DNA of 64,000 nucleotides from Acidobacteriota bacterium (lineage in GTDB: Bacteria; Acidobacteriota; Blastocatellia; Pyrinomonadales; Pyrinomonadaceae): assembly GCA_016718135.1 (NCBI GenBank), contig JADKEF010000004.1:124001-188000 (forward strand), written 5' to 3'. The notes under the pieces are model-generated. The model was given only the letters and a program-made list of their open reading frames with translations. It had not been told where the DNA came from and ran no database searches. Positions 1 to 7,915 of this stretch are shown piece after piece; positions within the stretch are counted from its first letter, which is position 1; the number at the start of each line of letters is the position of its first letter. The position numbers and the translations under genes are program-made.

Positions 1-1
1 A

Positions 2-163
2 ATGCGTGCGATCGAACGCCTGACTGGCGAAAAGGTCGAGCGTGTGATGCATCCGGAATTTGGCGGAACAGCTCCGGCATTCGTTCCGGGCCCGGTAAAG
101 AAATCGAATTCAGGGCCAAAACGCAATTTCAAAGCGTTCGGTGGTGCCCGTCGGGCTCGATAA
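2..163 (+). CDS. DEAD-box RNA helicase, C-terminal tail (5' partial)
   Basis: Only the last 53 codons are in the window, ending at TAA 161-163. The stretch IERLTGEKVERVMHPEF resembles the end of the helicase C-terminal domain of RhlE-type DEAD-box RNA helicases, where IERL(I/L)G is followed by a variable basic tail. The tail here is rich in Lys, Arg and Gly (SGPKRNFKAFGGARRAR), as expected for a nonspecific RNA-binding extension. The ATG at 2 is taken as an internal Met. The family assignment rests on this short match, so the helicase motifs themselves cannot be checked. Confidence 0.7.
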   Translation: MRAIERLTGEKVERVMHPEFGGTAPAFVPGPVKKSNSGPKRNFKAFGGARRAR

Positions 164-195
164 CGACGGTTTTCGTCAGAGTTAGAGGTAGAAAT

Positions 196-552
196 ATGAT
201 CAAGAAAAAACCAGCATTCGCAGTCGGTGACAGCACCGAAATGATGTGTTCACAATGTGATATCGAACAGATGCACAAAGTGGCAACGGTCACCAAACAG
301 GGCGTAATTACCAAGGCAGTCTGCGAAACATGCGAGACAGCCAGCACATTTACCCGTGGCGTAAAAACTGCGGTCTCAATGGGCACAGGCAAAAACGCTT
401 CGCCATATGACCGGCAGCGAAAATACCGCAAAGGCCAGGCGATGACCCACGACAAATTCGGCCGCGGCGAGGTCACAGCAGTGATCGAACCGCACAAGAT
501 CGACGTACTTTTTGGCGATCAAGTTCGACGCTTGATACATTCGCAGGTCTAA
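196..552 (+). CDS. Small protein with two CxxC pairs and a C-terminal DUF3553-like module
   Basis: 118 aa. CxxC pairs at residues 18-21 and 43-46 could bind one zinc ion. A basic linker (residues 68-82) leads to a C-terminal beta-rich segment with the pattern HDKFGRGEVTAVIEPHKIDV. This resembles the (F)G.G.V..(V/I)......V.F module found at the end of UvrD-type helicases (DUF3553) and in CarD/KOW-like folds, which typically contact nucleic acid or RNA polymerase. It starts 32 bases after the helicase stop, with a purine-rich GTTAGAGGTAG site upstream of the ATG, so the two genes are probably co-transcribed. Function is inferred only as nucleic-acid associated. Confidence 0.7.
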   Translation: MIKKKPAFAVGDSTEMMCSQCDIEQMHKVATVTKQGVITKAVCETCETASTFTRGVKTAVSMGTGKNASPYDRQRKYRKGQAMTHDKFGRGEVTAVIEPHKIDVLFGDQVRRLIHSQV

Positions 553-570
553 ATTCTGCGGCACAAACTC

Positions 571-612
571 AAAAGGCTGTCCGAAACTGAAAAGTTCCGG
601 AGAGCCTTTTTG
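571..612 (+). terminator. Intrinsic terminator
   Basis: AAAAGGCT..TCCG pairs with CGGA.AGCCTTTT across a loop centred on GAAAA, with an inner AACT/AGTT stem, and is followed by TTTTTGTTTT. It lies 19 bases after the stop of the CxxC protein and closes that transcription unit. Confidence 0.85.
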
Positions 613-660
613 TTTTCATAAATTGACCCTCGAACGGCCAAACGCTGTTATAGTCACGCT

Positions 661-837
661 ATGGACGATAAATTCCAGATATCCAAAGCCAAGCCCGTGA
701 CCAAAATAGAGATACTTGAACAAAAGATCGGGGATCTGGTGAAGCTCCGCGACAAGGAAAAAGATCTCGCCGCCAAACAGAAGCTAAATGCTGAGATCAC
801 GACTCTATTCGCACAATATCAAAGGTTGAAACTGTAA
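661..837 (+). CDS. Small predicted coiled-coil protein
   Basis: 58 aa, ATG at 661 to TAA at 835. Apart from the first 14 residues the sequence is strongly helical and charged, with heptad-like hydrophobics (IEILEQKIGDLVKL, then LNAEITTLFAQYQRLKL). That is consistent with a single coiled coil or helical hairpin. No family was recognised. A clear Shine-Dalgarno was not found (upstream is TGTTATAGTCACGCT). It sits between a terminator and a convergent gene, so it would need its own promoter. Codon use looks like its neighbours, which favours a real small gene. Confidence 0.5.
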   Translation: MDDKFQISKAKPVTKIEILEQKIGDLVKLRDKEKDLAAKQKLNAEITTLFAQYQRLKL

Positions 838-843
838 AGACCG

Positions 844-1542
844 TTACTTGACCTCGACGCGGACGAGGCGGAGGGCGTTCTTACTGCGGTTTACAACGCG
901 GTGCGGTGCTTGTGGCGGCATCCATTCGGCGTATGGTGTCTTCGGCGGAGCTTTCTGAGACCGCGTGTCGTAAAGCAGCTTCCCCGAGGCGTCGAAGTCC
1001 TGAATATCATCCTCTGCGATGATATAAAGTAAGCTCGGCATACGATGCATGTGCAGCGGCTCGTTCTCGCCCGGTGCGACCGTCACATCAAGTACGCGTA
1101 TCCGTTCGTTTTCAAACACGATCTCGTGATTCTCTGGCGCGGCGGTGACCGCTTCGAGACTTTCAGGCCATTTTGCGGGGTCGTCGCCAGGTGAGACGGG
1201 CTTCCACGAACCGGCAGGTTTCTTGATATCGATGATCAACCTTTCACCCGCGGTCTTTCCGATATTCTCCTCCGAGTGAGTTACGTTCGCAAACCACGCA
1301 GCCTGACCGGCTCGAACATCAATGTCTGTGGGTTTATCGCCTGGTCGCGTAACTCGGACCTGAAAATCTGTAAGAGGATAAACAAACGTGTCGCGATGTG
1401 AATGGTCCGGACGTTTGTTGCCTGGGCCATCTTTAACGTAAACCACCCGCACCCACTCGTTTTCGAGTAGTACTTTCTCTTCCTGAGCAACCGCGAGATG
1501 AGCACTAACGAGAAAAACTAGCAGGCTAATGACGACTTTCAT
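844..1542 (-). CDS. Secreted tandem-cupin protein
   Basis: 232 aa. The N-terminus (MKVVISLLVFLVSAHLAVAQ) is a signal peptide with probable cleavage after AVAQ. Two cupin-like halves follow. The first is about residues 25-115 with PDHSHRDTFVYPL, and the second about 135-228 with PLHMHRMPSLLYII and a later H in APHRV. The paired histidines suggest metal sites, but the glutamate of the classical motif 1 is not clear in either half, so binding is uncertain. Double cupins of this kind are usually exported proteins without a known substrate. It is convergent with the preceding small gene (6-base gap). Confidence 0.7.
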   Translation of the reverse strand: MKVVISLLVFLVSAHLAVAQEEKVLLENEWVRVVYVKDGPGNKRPDHSHRDTFVYPLTDFQVRVTRPGDKPTDIDVRAGQAAWFANVTHSEENIGKTAGERLIIDIKKPAGSWKPVSPGDDPAKWPESLEAVTAAPENHEIVFENERIRVLDVTVAPGENEPLHMHRMPSLLYIIAEDDIQDFDASGKLLYDTRSQKAPPKTPYAEWMPPQAPHRVVNRSKNALRLVRVEVK

Positions 1543-1640
1543 ATTTGCACCTCAGCGAATTTGGACAAACTCTATCACAATATTCCGCCGAATTACGAGA
1601 GATATCTTTGCGAGACCATATTCCAAGTGGCTCGATAGAA

Positions 1641-1668
1641 AAAAGGCTGTCCATGGAGGACAGCCTTT
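1641..1668 (-). terminator. Intrinsic terminator of the DUF883-like gene
   Basis: Read on the minus strand, AAAGGCTGTCC and GGACAGCCTTT form an 11-bp stem with a short loop and are followed by a run of six T. This is a strong rho-independent terminator placed 41 bases after the 1709-2068 stop. The T run exists only in this orientation. Confidence 0.85.
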
Positions 1669-1708
1669 CCGTTGGGGGCACTCACCCCATGTCTGATGGA
1701 TAGGTCCG

Positions 1709-2068
1709 TTATTTGCGTCCGCTACGCAGGATCAACCCCAGCACGAGACCGACGGCGGCGGAGATTAGGATCGTCTGGCCCGGTTTTTGGCGGGCGAATT
1801 CTTTGGCATCCTCGACTAGTTCTTTCGGATCTTTTGCCGATATTTCTTTGAACTTATCGCCGGCCTGAGCAAACTTTTCGTTTGCAAAATCCTTAGCCTG
1901 AGCGGCCGCGTCCTGTATCTTTTGTCCGTATTCCTGTGCCTGCATTTTGAGATCTCCTAAAAACTCGTCCGTTGTTACTTTGTCCGTAAACGACTCGCCG
2001 CCGACCGGCACGAGTCCCTGGTTCAATTCCTGTTCTGCTTTCTTAACTTCTGCTTCAAAATCCGACAT
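1709..2068 (-). CDS. DUF883/ElaB-YqjD-like membrane-anchored protein
   Basis: 119 aa from the ATG at 2068, chosen because GGAGG lies 12 bases upstream on the minus strand and the residues encoded before it look non-native. The first 90 residues form a charged, amphipathic helix (AEVKKAEQELNQ, KIQDAAAQAKDFANEKFAQ). A C-terminal hydrophobic segment follows (ILISAAVGLVLGLILRSGRK), matching the ElaB/YqjD/DUF883 signature of a C-tail anchor with GxxxG spacing and a terminal RSGRK. Family members are inner-membrane proteins, some binding ribosomes in stationary phase. That role is only inferred here. Confidence 0.8.
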   Translation of the reverse strand: MSDFEAEVKKAEQELNQGLVPVGGESFTDKVTTDEFLGDLKMQAQEYGQKIQDAAAQAKDFANEKFAQAGDKFKEISAKDPKELVEDAKEFARQKPGQTILISAAVGLVLGLILRSGRK

Positions 2069-2227
2069 ATTATTACGTCCTCCGTACTTTTTACCTAAGA
2101 TAGCCCGGCCTCTCGGCCAATGTGAGCGCCCAATCAGATGGTCGTATTCGCTCAATGGTTGTAACGATTTTAGAACCCAAAATGTTCCTTTTTCGTTATC
2201 AATGTGTGACCCATGTCACATTTACTA

Positions 2228-2283
2228 TTGACAAGTATATCATCAGATGGCAATCTATCACGAAAGTAAGTAAGCACTTACTT
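2228..2283 (+). promoter_or_regulatory. Putative promoter and TetR operator
   Basis: A perfect -35-like TTGACA lies at 2228-2233. Downstream, AAGTAAG (2268-2274) and CTTACTT (2277-2283) form a 7-bp inverted repeat with a 2-base centre, and an extra AAGTAAG overlaps it at 2264. The palindrome ends just before the AGGAG ribosome site and about 15 bases before the TTG start of the TetR gene. That is the usual place for an autoregulatory TetR operator. No convincing -10 is seen. Confidence 0.6.
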
Positions 2284-2297
2284 AGGAGATACTATTT

Positions 2298-2951
2298 TTG
2301 ATCACTGATTTTTTCAAATGTGACCACAACGGCCGTATGACTGGTGATGCTCGACGTGAGCAGATACTTCAAACGGCTGTCGATCTGTTTTCGAAGCGCG
2401 GATTTAAGGGCACAACGACAAAAGAGATAGCAAAAGCCGCCGGCGTATCCGAGGCTATGGTCTTTAGACACTTCGCGAGTAAGGACGAACTCTACGGAGC
2501 CATTCTGCACAACAAAGGTTGTCAGGAAGGCGTGCAGCGTTTCCCGTGGGACGAGAACGAAGAGTTGATCGAGGCGATCAAGCGGAAAGATGATTTTGCC
2601 GTTTTCTACAACCTTGCCATAAACGCCCTGGACAAACATCACTCCGACGTCGGCTTTATGAGGCTGCTGTTTTACAGTGCGCTCGAGGAACACGATCTGG
2701 CAGAGCGATTTTTTGGAGAGTTTGTTGCCCGCATCTACGGATTTATCGGTGGTTACATTGAAGAAAGACAGAGGGATGGAGCTTTTCGTGAATTTGAGCC
2801 CAAGATAGCCGTTCGGGCATTTATGGGAATGATGATCCATCACTCGCTCAACAATATTCTCTGGGACAAGCAACGCAACATTTTGGACATTACGAACGAA
2901 GAGGCGGCAAAGAATTTTGCTGAGATCTTGCTCAGAGGCATAAAAGCTTAG
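2298..2951 (+). CDS. TetR-family transcriptional regulator of the efflux operon
   Basis: 217 aa. An N-terminal helix-turn-helix (about residues 17-62) is typical TetR_N: REQILQTAVDLFSKRGF, then TTTKEIAKAAGVSEAMVFRHF. A helical ligand domain follows. The TTG start at 2298 has AGGAG 8 bases upstream; an ATG at 2337 is the alternative and would still keep the whole HTH. The gene is followed 14 bases later by the RND adaptor gene and preceded by a palindromic operator. It therefore probably represses its own operon and responds to a pump substrate. The ligand cannot be inferred. Confidence 0.9.
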   Translation: MITDFFKCDHNGRMTGDARREQILQTAVDLFSKRGFKGTTTKEIAKAAGVSEAMVFRHFASKDELYGAILHNKGCQEGVQRFPWDENEELIEAIKRKDDFAVFYNLAINALDKHHSDVGFMRLLFYSALEEHDLAERFFGEFVARIYGFIGGYIEERQRDGAFREFEPKIAVRAFMGMMIHHSLNNILWDKQRNILDITNEEAAKNFAEILLRGIKA

Positions 2952-2965
2952 TTTGGAAGCTACAA

Positions 2966-4270
2966 ATGATGAGAAGTAGAACATTTAACTTTACGGCACT
3001 GACGCTTTTGTTGACAGCGGCGGTCGGTTTGGTAGGCTGCGGTTCGAGAGGTGCAAATACCAATGCGAATACGGCAGCGGCTCCGACCACGATCGACGTC
3101 GCAACTACACAGGCGATCGTCAAACAGATCCCAACCTATTTTGAGGCGACGGGTAATCTCGCCGGCGATGCTCAGACAGATGTCGCACCGGTGGTTGGGG
3201 GAAAGGTGGTCGAGGTCAATTTTGACGTCGGCAGCTACGTGACGAAAGGCAGTGTTTTAGTGCGAATGGACGATCGCGATGCCAAGATACGGCTCGAAAC
3301 GGCACAGGCACAGGTCGAACAGCAGAAAAAGGCCGTCGGAACGGCGATAGCGGCATTGCGACAGGCACAGATACGTTTGAACGTGAAAGACGGCGAGACC
3401 TTTGATATCGAGACCTTTTCGCAGGTCAAATCGACGAAAGCCAATCTCGTTCTTGCCGACAAGGAACTTACGCGGGCCGAAAAATTATTCGCGACCGGCG
3501 ACGTATCAAAGGCAACTGTCGACCAGCGTCGAGCTCAACGTGATGCTTTGCTCGGCCAGCTCGACGAATCGCGTTCGAACGCGGCAGTTGCCGTCAAAGC
3601 GATCAATTCTGCCGAAGCTCAGGTAGCCGCGGCACGCAGCGGCGTAGCAACCGCCGAAACTCAGGTCGATCAGGCACGCAAGGCTCTTTCCGACACCGTT
3701 ATTCTCGCACCGATCAGCGGATATGTTTCCGAACGTGTCGCAGACCTCGGAGAATTTCTTACACCAAACGCACCTAATACAAAGGTCGCGACTATTGTCC
3801 GCACAAGCACGCTGAGATTAAAGATCGACGTGCCCGAGGCTTCGATCGGCAAGGTTGCCGTTGGCCAGGGGATCTCGATGCAGACGAGTGCGTACCCCGA
3901 CCGGAATTTTGCAGGAACCGTAGTTCGCATCCTTCCAAATCTCAATACGACCGCACGTACCTTGATCGTCGAGGCCGAGGTCGCCAACGGCGAAGGCTTG
4001 CTCAAGCCGGGACAGTTTGCGACCGTGCGGGTGACGCAATCAAAACCGGAAAACGCCGTGATGATCCCGGCGTCCGCGATCAGGACTGAGGGCGACATCA
4101 ATAAGGTTTACGTGGTCAAGGACGGAGCCGTCCGCGAGCGTCTCGTCCAACCCGGCCTACTCGAGAACGATCTGATCCAGATCAAAACCGGGATCGCCGA
4201 GGGCGAAGTTATCGCAACGAGCAACCTTAACGAACTCTTTGACGGCGTTTTCGTCCGCCAGACGAATTAA
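2966..4270 (+). CDS. RND efflux periplasmic adaptor lipoprotein (membrane fusion protein)
   Basis: 434 aa. The lipobox LVGC places the acylated Cys at residue 25. A biotinyl-lipoyl-like half follows (VAPVVGGKVVEVNFDVGSYV), then a long alpha-hairpin rich in Gln and Ala (about 105-240). The return lipoyl half (TVILAPISGYVSERVADLGE) and beta-barrel/membrane-proximal domains complete the HlyD/AcrA fold. It bridges the inner-membrane pump and the outer-membrane channel. It sits 15 bases before the pump gene, giving a standard adaptor-pump order. The longer-than-usual hairpin resembles MexA/MdtA relatives of HAE-1 pumps. Confidence 0.93.
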   Translation: MMRSRTFNFTALTLLLTAAVGLVGCGSRGANTNANTAAAPTTIDVATTQAIVKQIPTYFEATGNLAGDAQTDVAPVVGGKVVEVNFDVGSYVTKGSVLVRMDDRDAKIRLETAQAQVEQQKKAVGTAIAALRQAQIRLNVKDGETFDIETFSQVKSTKANLVLADKELTRAEKLFATGDVSKATVDQRRAQRDALLGQLDESRSNAAVAVKAINSAEAQVAAARSGVATAETQVDQARKALSDTVILAPISGYVSERVADLGEFLTPNAPNTKVATIVRTSTLRLKIDVPEASIGKVAVGQGISMQTSAYPDRNFAGTVVRILPNLNTTARTLIVEAEVANGEGLLKPGQFATVRVTQSKPENAVMIPASAIRTEGDINKVYVVKDGAVRERLVQPGLLENDLIQIKTGIAEGEVIATSNLNELFDGVFVRQTN

Positions 4271-4285
4271 CCAGGGGAAAGAAGT

Positions 4286-7200
4286 ATGCAGTGGCTAGCT
4301 GAAGTTTGTGTAAAACGGCCTGTGTTCGCGACGATGTTGATCTTGTCGCTGGTGGTCGTCGGCGCGTTCTCGTTTTTGAGTCTCGGCGTCGATCTGTTTC
4401 CTAAGATCGATTTTCCGACGATCACGATCACGGTCGTCAATCCCGGTGCTTCGCCTGAGGAGATCGAGACCGAGATCACGGAAAAGGTCGAGGAAGCGGT
4501 AAATACGATCAGCGGCATCGACGAACTGCGTTCGACCTCGATCGAGGGCATTTCGCAGGTGTTCGTCCAGTTCGTTCTTGAAAAGGACGTGAACATCGCC
4601 GCTCAAGAGGTCGAAAACCGCGTCCAGACGGTCATTCCAAATCTTCCAGAAACGGCGGAACAGCCGACCGTGCAAAAGCTCGACACCGACGCTGCACCCG
4701 TTCTAAGGATAACCGTTTCGGCCCCGGCTGCGATCCGTGAGATCACCGAGCTTGCCAAGAAACGCATCAAGGAACCGATCGAGTCGGTCAACGGCGTCGG
4801 CCAGATCACGATCATCGGCGGCCAGGAGCGGCAGATAAATGTCTGGGTTGATCCGGACAAGATGCGTTCGTATAACGTTACTCCGGCCGAGGTTTCGGGA
4901 GCATTAAAGATCCAGAACATGGAGTTCCCCTCGGGCCGTCTCGACGAAGGGCAAAAGGAAACAAGCGTCCGTACGGTCGGCAAGATCCAAAAGGTCGATG
5001 AGTTCGCTGATGTCGTCGTCGCTACGCGCGGTGCGTATCAGGTCAAGGTAAAGGACCTCGGCTATGTCGAGGACGGAGCCGAAGAGCTCCGCAGCGAAGC
5101 CCGCCTTAACGGCCAACCGGCAGTGACGCTGATCGTCGCCAAACAGTCCGGACAAAACACGGTTGCGACCGCACGTGCCGTTAAAGAGAAACTCAACGAG
5201 ATCATCCCGACGCTGCCGAAGAACTATCAGATCCGCATCATCGGTGACAACTCGATCTTTATCGAGAATTCGCTCGCGGCGATCGAAGAGCATTTGATCG
5301 TCGGTTCGATACTCGCCGCGATCGTCGTTTTCCTGTTTCTCTGGAGCTTTCGATCGACCTTTATCGCCGGCCTCGCGATCCCGACTTCGATCATTTCGAC
5401 CTTTGCGTTGATGTACGCAATGGGCTACACGCTCAATTCGATCACGATGTTGTCGCTTACGTTGATGGTCGGAATCGTGATCGATGACGCGATCGTGGTG
5501 CTCGAGAATATCTATCGTTTTGTCGAGGAAAAGGGAATGAACCCTTTCCAGGCGGCGATCGAGGGAACGCGTGAGATCGGCCTTGCCGTTTTGGCCACGA
5601 CACTCTCGCTTATGGCGGTATTCGTGCCGATCGGCTTTATGCAGGGCATTGTCGGGCGGTTCATGTCGTCTTTTGGTTTGACGGCGTCGTTTGCGGTGCT
5701 TGTTTCGCTGATCGTTTCCTTTACGCTGACGCCGATGCTTGCGGCCCGCTTGATCAAAGCGAAAAAGCACGACCCTGAAAAAGAGCTCGAAGAGATCAAG
5801 GGCGACGGCATGATCGAGCAGAAAGAGGCCGGGGATAGCCATTACACTGGGTGGTTCCGCGCGGTCGACGGCATTTACGCGACGATGCTTCGCTTCTCGA
5901 TGGCACATCGTTGGGTGATCGTGACGCTTTGCATACTTGTTTTCGTGAGCATCGTGCCGCTGTTCATGGTTGTCGGTAAGAACTTTTTGCCCGTGGATGA
6001 CCAGTCGCAGTTCGAGGTTTCCGTTCGCGTGCCTGAGGGCTCGAGCCTGACCGCGTCGTCGCAGATGTTCGAGCGGATCGCGGCTGAAATTCGCAAGTTA
6101 CCGGGTGTAACCGACACGCTGGCGACCGTTGGCGGCGGCCAGCAGCAGGTCGTGAATGCAGGAACGATCTACGTCAAGCTCAGCGATATCAAGGATCGTG
6201 CGAAATCGCAGGAGATCTTAATGGCCGACGCCCGTGATATGATCGCGGCCAAATTCCCGCCTGAATTACGAACCGGCGTGCAGCAAGTGCAGGCATTCTC
6301 AGGCGGCGGTTTTCGTAATGCCAACGTGCAGTTCATGATCTCCGGGCCCGATCTTAAGAAGCTCGAGGAATACTCCGCAAAGATCATCGCGAAGATGAAG
6401 ACGATCCCGGATGCCGTTGACGTCGATTCGACATTGATCAGTGGTAAGCCAGAGGTTCGCCTTGAGGTCGACCGTGCGACGGCTGCCGATCTCGGTGTGC
6501 GTGTCGGTGACGTTTCGCAGGCCTTGAATACGCTGGTCGCCGGCCAGGAAGCGACTACCTTCAGCTCGGGCACCGATCAATATGAGGTCCGCGTTCGTGC
6601 GATCAATCCGTACCGCACCAGCATCGAGGGCTTAAAGCGAGTCATCGTCCCGTCATCAAAGCTCGGTTGGGTGACGCTCGACCGTGTTGTCACATCTTCG
6701 ACCGGAACCGGGCCGAGCTCGGTCGATCGAACTAATAGACAGCGACAGGTAACGCTGCTTGCCAACACGAAACCCGGCGGATCAGCCGCGAGCATCACGT
6801 CGGCGATCGACAGCTATGTCAAGGAGCTGAACCTGCCTGCGGGATACCGTAACGGCTATGTTGGCCAGTCAAAGGAAATGGGCAAGGCCGGATTTTACTT
6901 CCTGCTCGCATTCGCCCTGTCCTTTATCTTTATGTACATCGTGCTGGCGGCTCAGTTCGAATCGTTCATCCATCCGGTGACGATCCTTTTGACACTGCCG
7001 TTGTCGATCCCGTTCGGTATCTTCAGCCTGCTGGTGATGGGGCAGACGGTGAATATCTTCTCCGGGCTGGGCCTGTTGCTGCTCTTTGGCGTGGTCAAGA
7101 AGAACGCAATTCTACAGATCGATCACACAAATCATCTTCGTTCGCAGGGAATGTCACGGTACGACGCGATCATCCAGGCCAACCGCGACCGTTTGCGTCC

Positions 7201-7483
7201 GATCCTAATGACGACGATCGCGCTCGTTGCGGGAATGATCCCGCTTGTGATCTCGAGTGGTGCCGGGGCCGGAACCAACCGCTCGATCGGCGTGCTTGTC
7301 GTGGGCGGACAGTCATTGTGTCTGCTTCTAACGCTGCTCGCGGTGCCGGTCTTTTACTCACTATTTGACGATCTGGCGGAAATGCGGATCTTCTCGCAGG
7401 TAAATCGCTTTGGCAGTTGGCTCTTTGGCGGATTGAAGCGGCGGGTAGCGACGACGGCTACTTCTTTGTTCAGCAAGAATTAA
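4286..7483 (+). CDS. RND efflux pump inner-membrane transporter (HAE-1/AcrB type)
   Basis: 1065 aa, the normal length for AcrB-like pumps. It begins with the family N-terminus (CVKRPVFATMLILSLVVVGAF). Twelve transmembrane segments are arranged as 1+5 and 1+5 around two periplasmic porter/docking loops. The proton-relay pair in TM4 is present (GIVIDDAIVVLEN, Asp near residues 399-400), and the matching TM10 segment carries GVVKKNAILQIDH with the conserved Lys. The pump exports hydrophobic compounds using proton motive force. Substrate is unknown. A central cytoplasmic insert (KAKKHDPEKELEEIKGDG) is acidic/basic and somewhat long. Confidence 0.96.
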   Translation: MQWLAEVCVKRPVFATMLILSLVVVGAFSFLSLGVDLFPKIDFPTITITVVNPGASPEEIETEITEKVEEAVNTISGIDELRSTSIEGISQVFVQFVLEKDVNIAAQEVENRVQTVIPNLPETAEQPTVQKLDTDAAPVLRITVSAPAAIREITELAKKRIKEPIESVNGVGQITIIGGQERQINVWVDPDKMRSYNVTPAEVSGALKIQNMEFPSGRLDEGQKETSVRTVGKIQKVDEFADVVVATRGAYQVKVKDLGYVEDGAEELRSEARLNGQPAVTLIVAKQSGQNTVATARAVKEKLNEIIPTLPKNYQIRIIGDNSIFIENSLAAIEEHLIVGSILAAIVVFLFLWSFRSTFIAGLAIPTSIISTFALMYAMGYTLNSITMLSLTLMVGIVIDDAIVVLENIYRFVEEKGMNPFQAAIEGTREIGLAVLATTLSLMAVFVPIGFMQGIVGRFMSSFGLTASFAVLVSLIVSFTLTPMLAARLIKAKKHDPEKELEEIKGDGMIEQKEAGDSHYTGWFRAVDGIYATMLRFSMAHRWVIVTLCILVFVSIVPLFMVVGKNFLPVDDQSQFEVSVRVPEGSSLTASSQMFERIAAEIRKLPGVTDTLATVGGGQQQVVNAGTIYVKLSDIKDRAKSQEILMADARDMIAAKFPPELRTGVQQVQAFSGGGFRNANVQFMISGPDLKKLEEYSAKIIAKMKTIPDAVDVDSTLISGKPEVRLEVDRATAADLGVRVGDVSQALNTLVAGQEATTFSSGTDQYEVRVRAINPYRTSIEGLKRVIVPSSKLGWVTLDRVVTSSTGTGPSSVDRTNRQRQVTLLANTKPGGSAASITSAIDSYVKELNLPAGYRNGYVGQSKEMGKAGFYFLLAFALSFIFMYIVLAAQFESFIHPVTILLTLPLSIPFGIFSLLVMGQTVNIFSGLGLLLLFGVVKKNAILQIDHTNHLRSQGMSRYDAIIQANRDRLRPILMTTIALVAGMIPLVISSGAGAGTNRSIGVLVVGGQSLCLLLTLLAVPVFYSLFDDLAEMRIFSQVNRFGSWLFGGLKRRVATTATSLFSKN

Positions 7484-7486
7484 GTA

Positions 7487-7909
7487 ATGACTCTGGCGAT
7501 AAAGATATCGATCCTATTCTCCGGCCTGTTCCTGCTGACGGGAATGCTGACCGGCGTGTGGAAATACGCCAAGATCATGTCGTCGCCCGAGCACAAAGCC
7601 CCCGTGTATGTCGATCTTGCCCATCGGGCGGCGCTTCTCTATAGTTTTGCGTCCCTGGTGATCGCGAAACTTGTCGAATTCTCGCCGTTTGGCAATACGG
7701 TTCAGGTTGTGATCGTTACGGTCCCGCTCGCGTATTTTGCTTTGGCTGTGATCGGCTACGTCAAAGAGGGCTATCTGAACCGGACCGAGAATATGTTTAC
7801 CGAGCGAAACTTTTGGACTACGGGGTTTATGTACTCTCTCATCGCGGGTGAGATCGGCGGCATTGTAGTGTTGGTTGGCGGTTTTATATATACGCAGTTT
7901 TTTGTTTAG
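7487..7909 (+). CDS. Four-TM membrane protein embedded in the efflux operon
   Basis: 140 aa. Four hydrophobic segments are visible: about residues 5-24, 45-65, 72-93 and 113-137. A conserved-looking HRAALLYSFASLVIAKL segment lies in the second. It begins 3 bases after the pump stop and ends 6 bases before the TolC gene, so it is clearly part of the operon. It resembles small Acidobacteria membrane proteins annotated as hypothetical; no enzymatic motif was seen. An accessory role in the pump, such as a small stabilising subunit, is only a guess from position. Confidence 0.8.
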   Translation: MTLAIKISILFSGLFLLTGMLTGVWKYAKIMSSPEHKAPVYVDLAHRAALLYSFASLVIAKLVEFSPFGNTVQVVIVTVPLAYFALAVIGYVKEGYLNRTENMFTERNFWTTGFMYSLIAGEIGGIVVLVGGFIYTQFFV

Positions 7910-7915
7910 TTTTTT

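Noticed and set aside
2292..2984. 230-codon minus-strand open frame over the TetR gene
   Set aside because: Antisense shadow of a gene with an unmistakable TetR helix-turn-helix; it has no recognisable domain.
4904..5908. Long open frame on the minus strand opposite the RND pump gene (about 334 codons)
   Set aside because: It is the antisense shadow of a clearly homologous pump gene, has a highly charged composition and no family signature or ribosome site.
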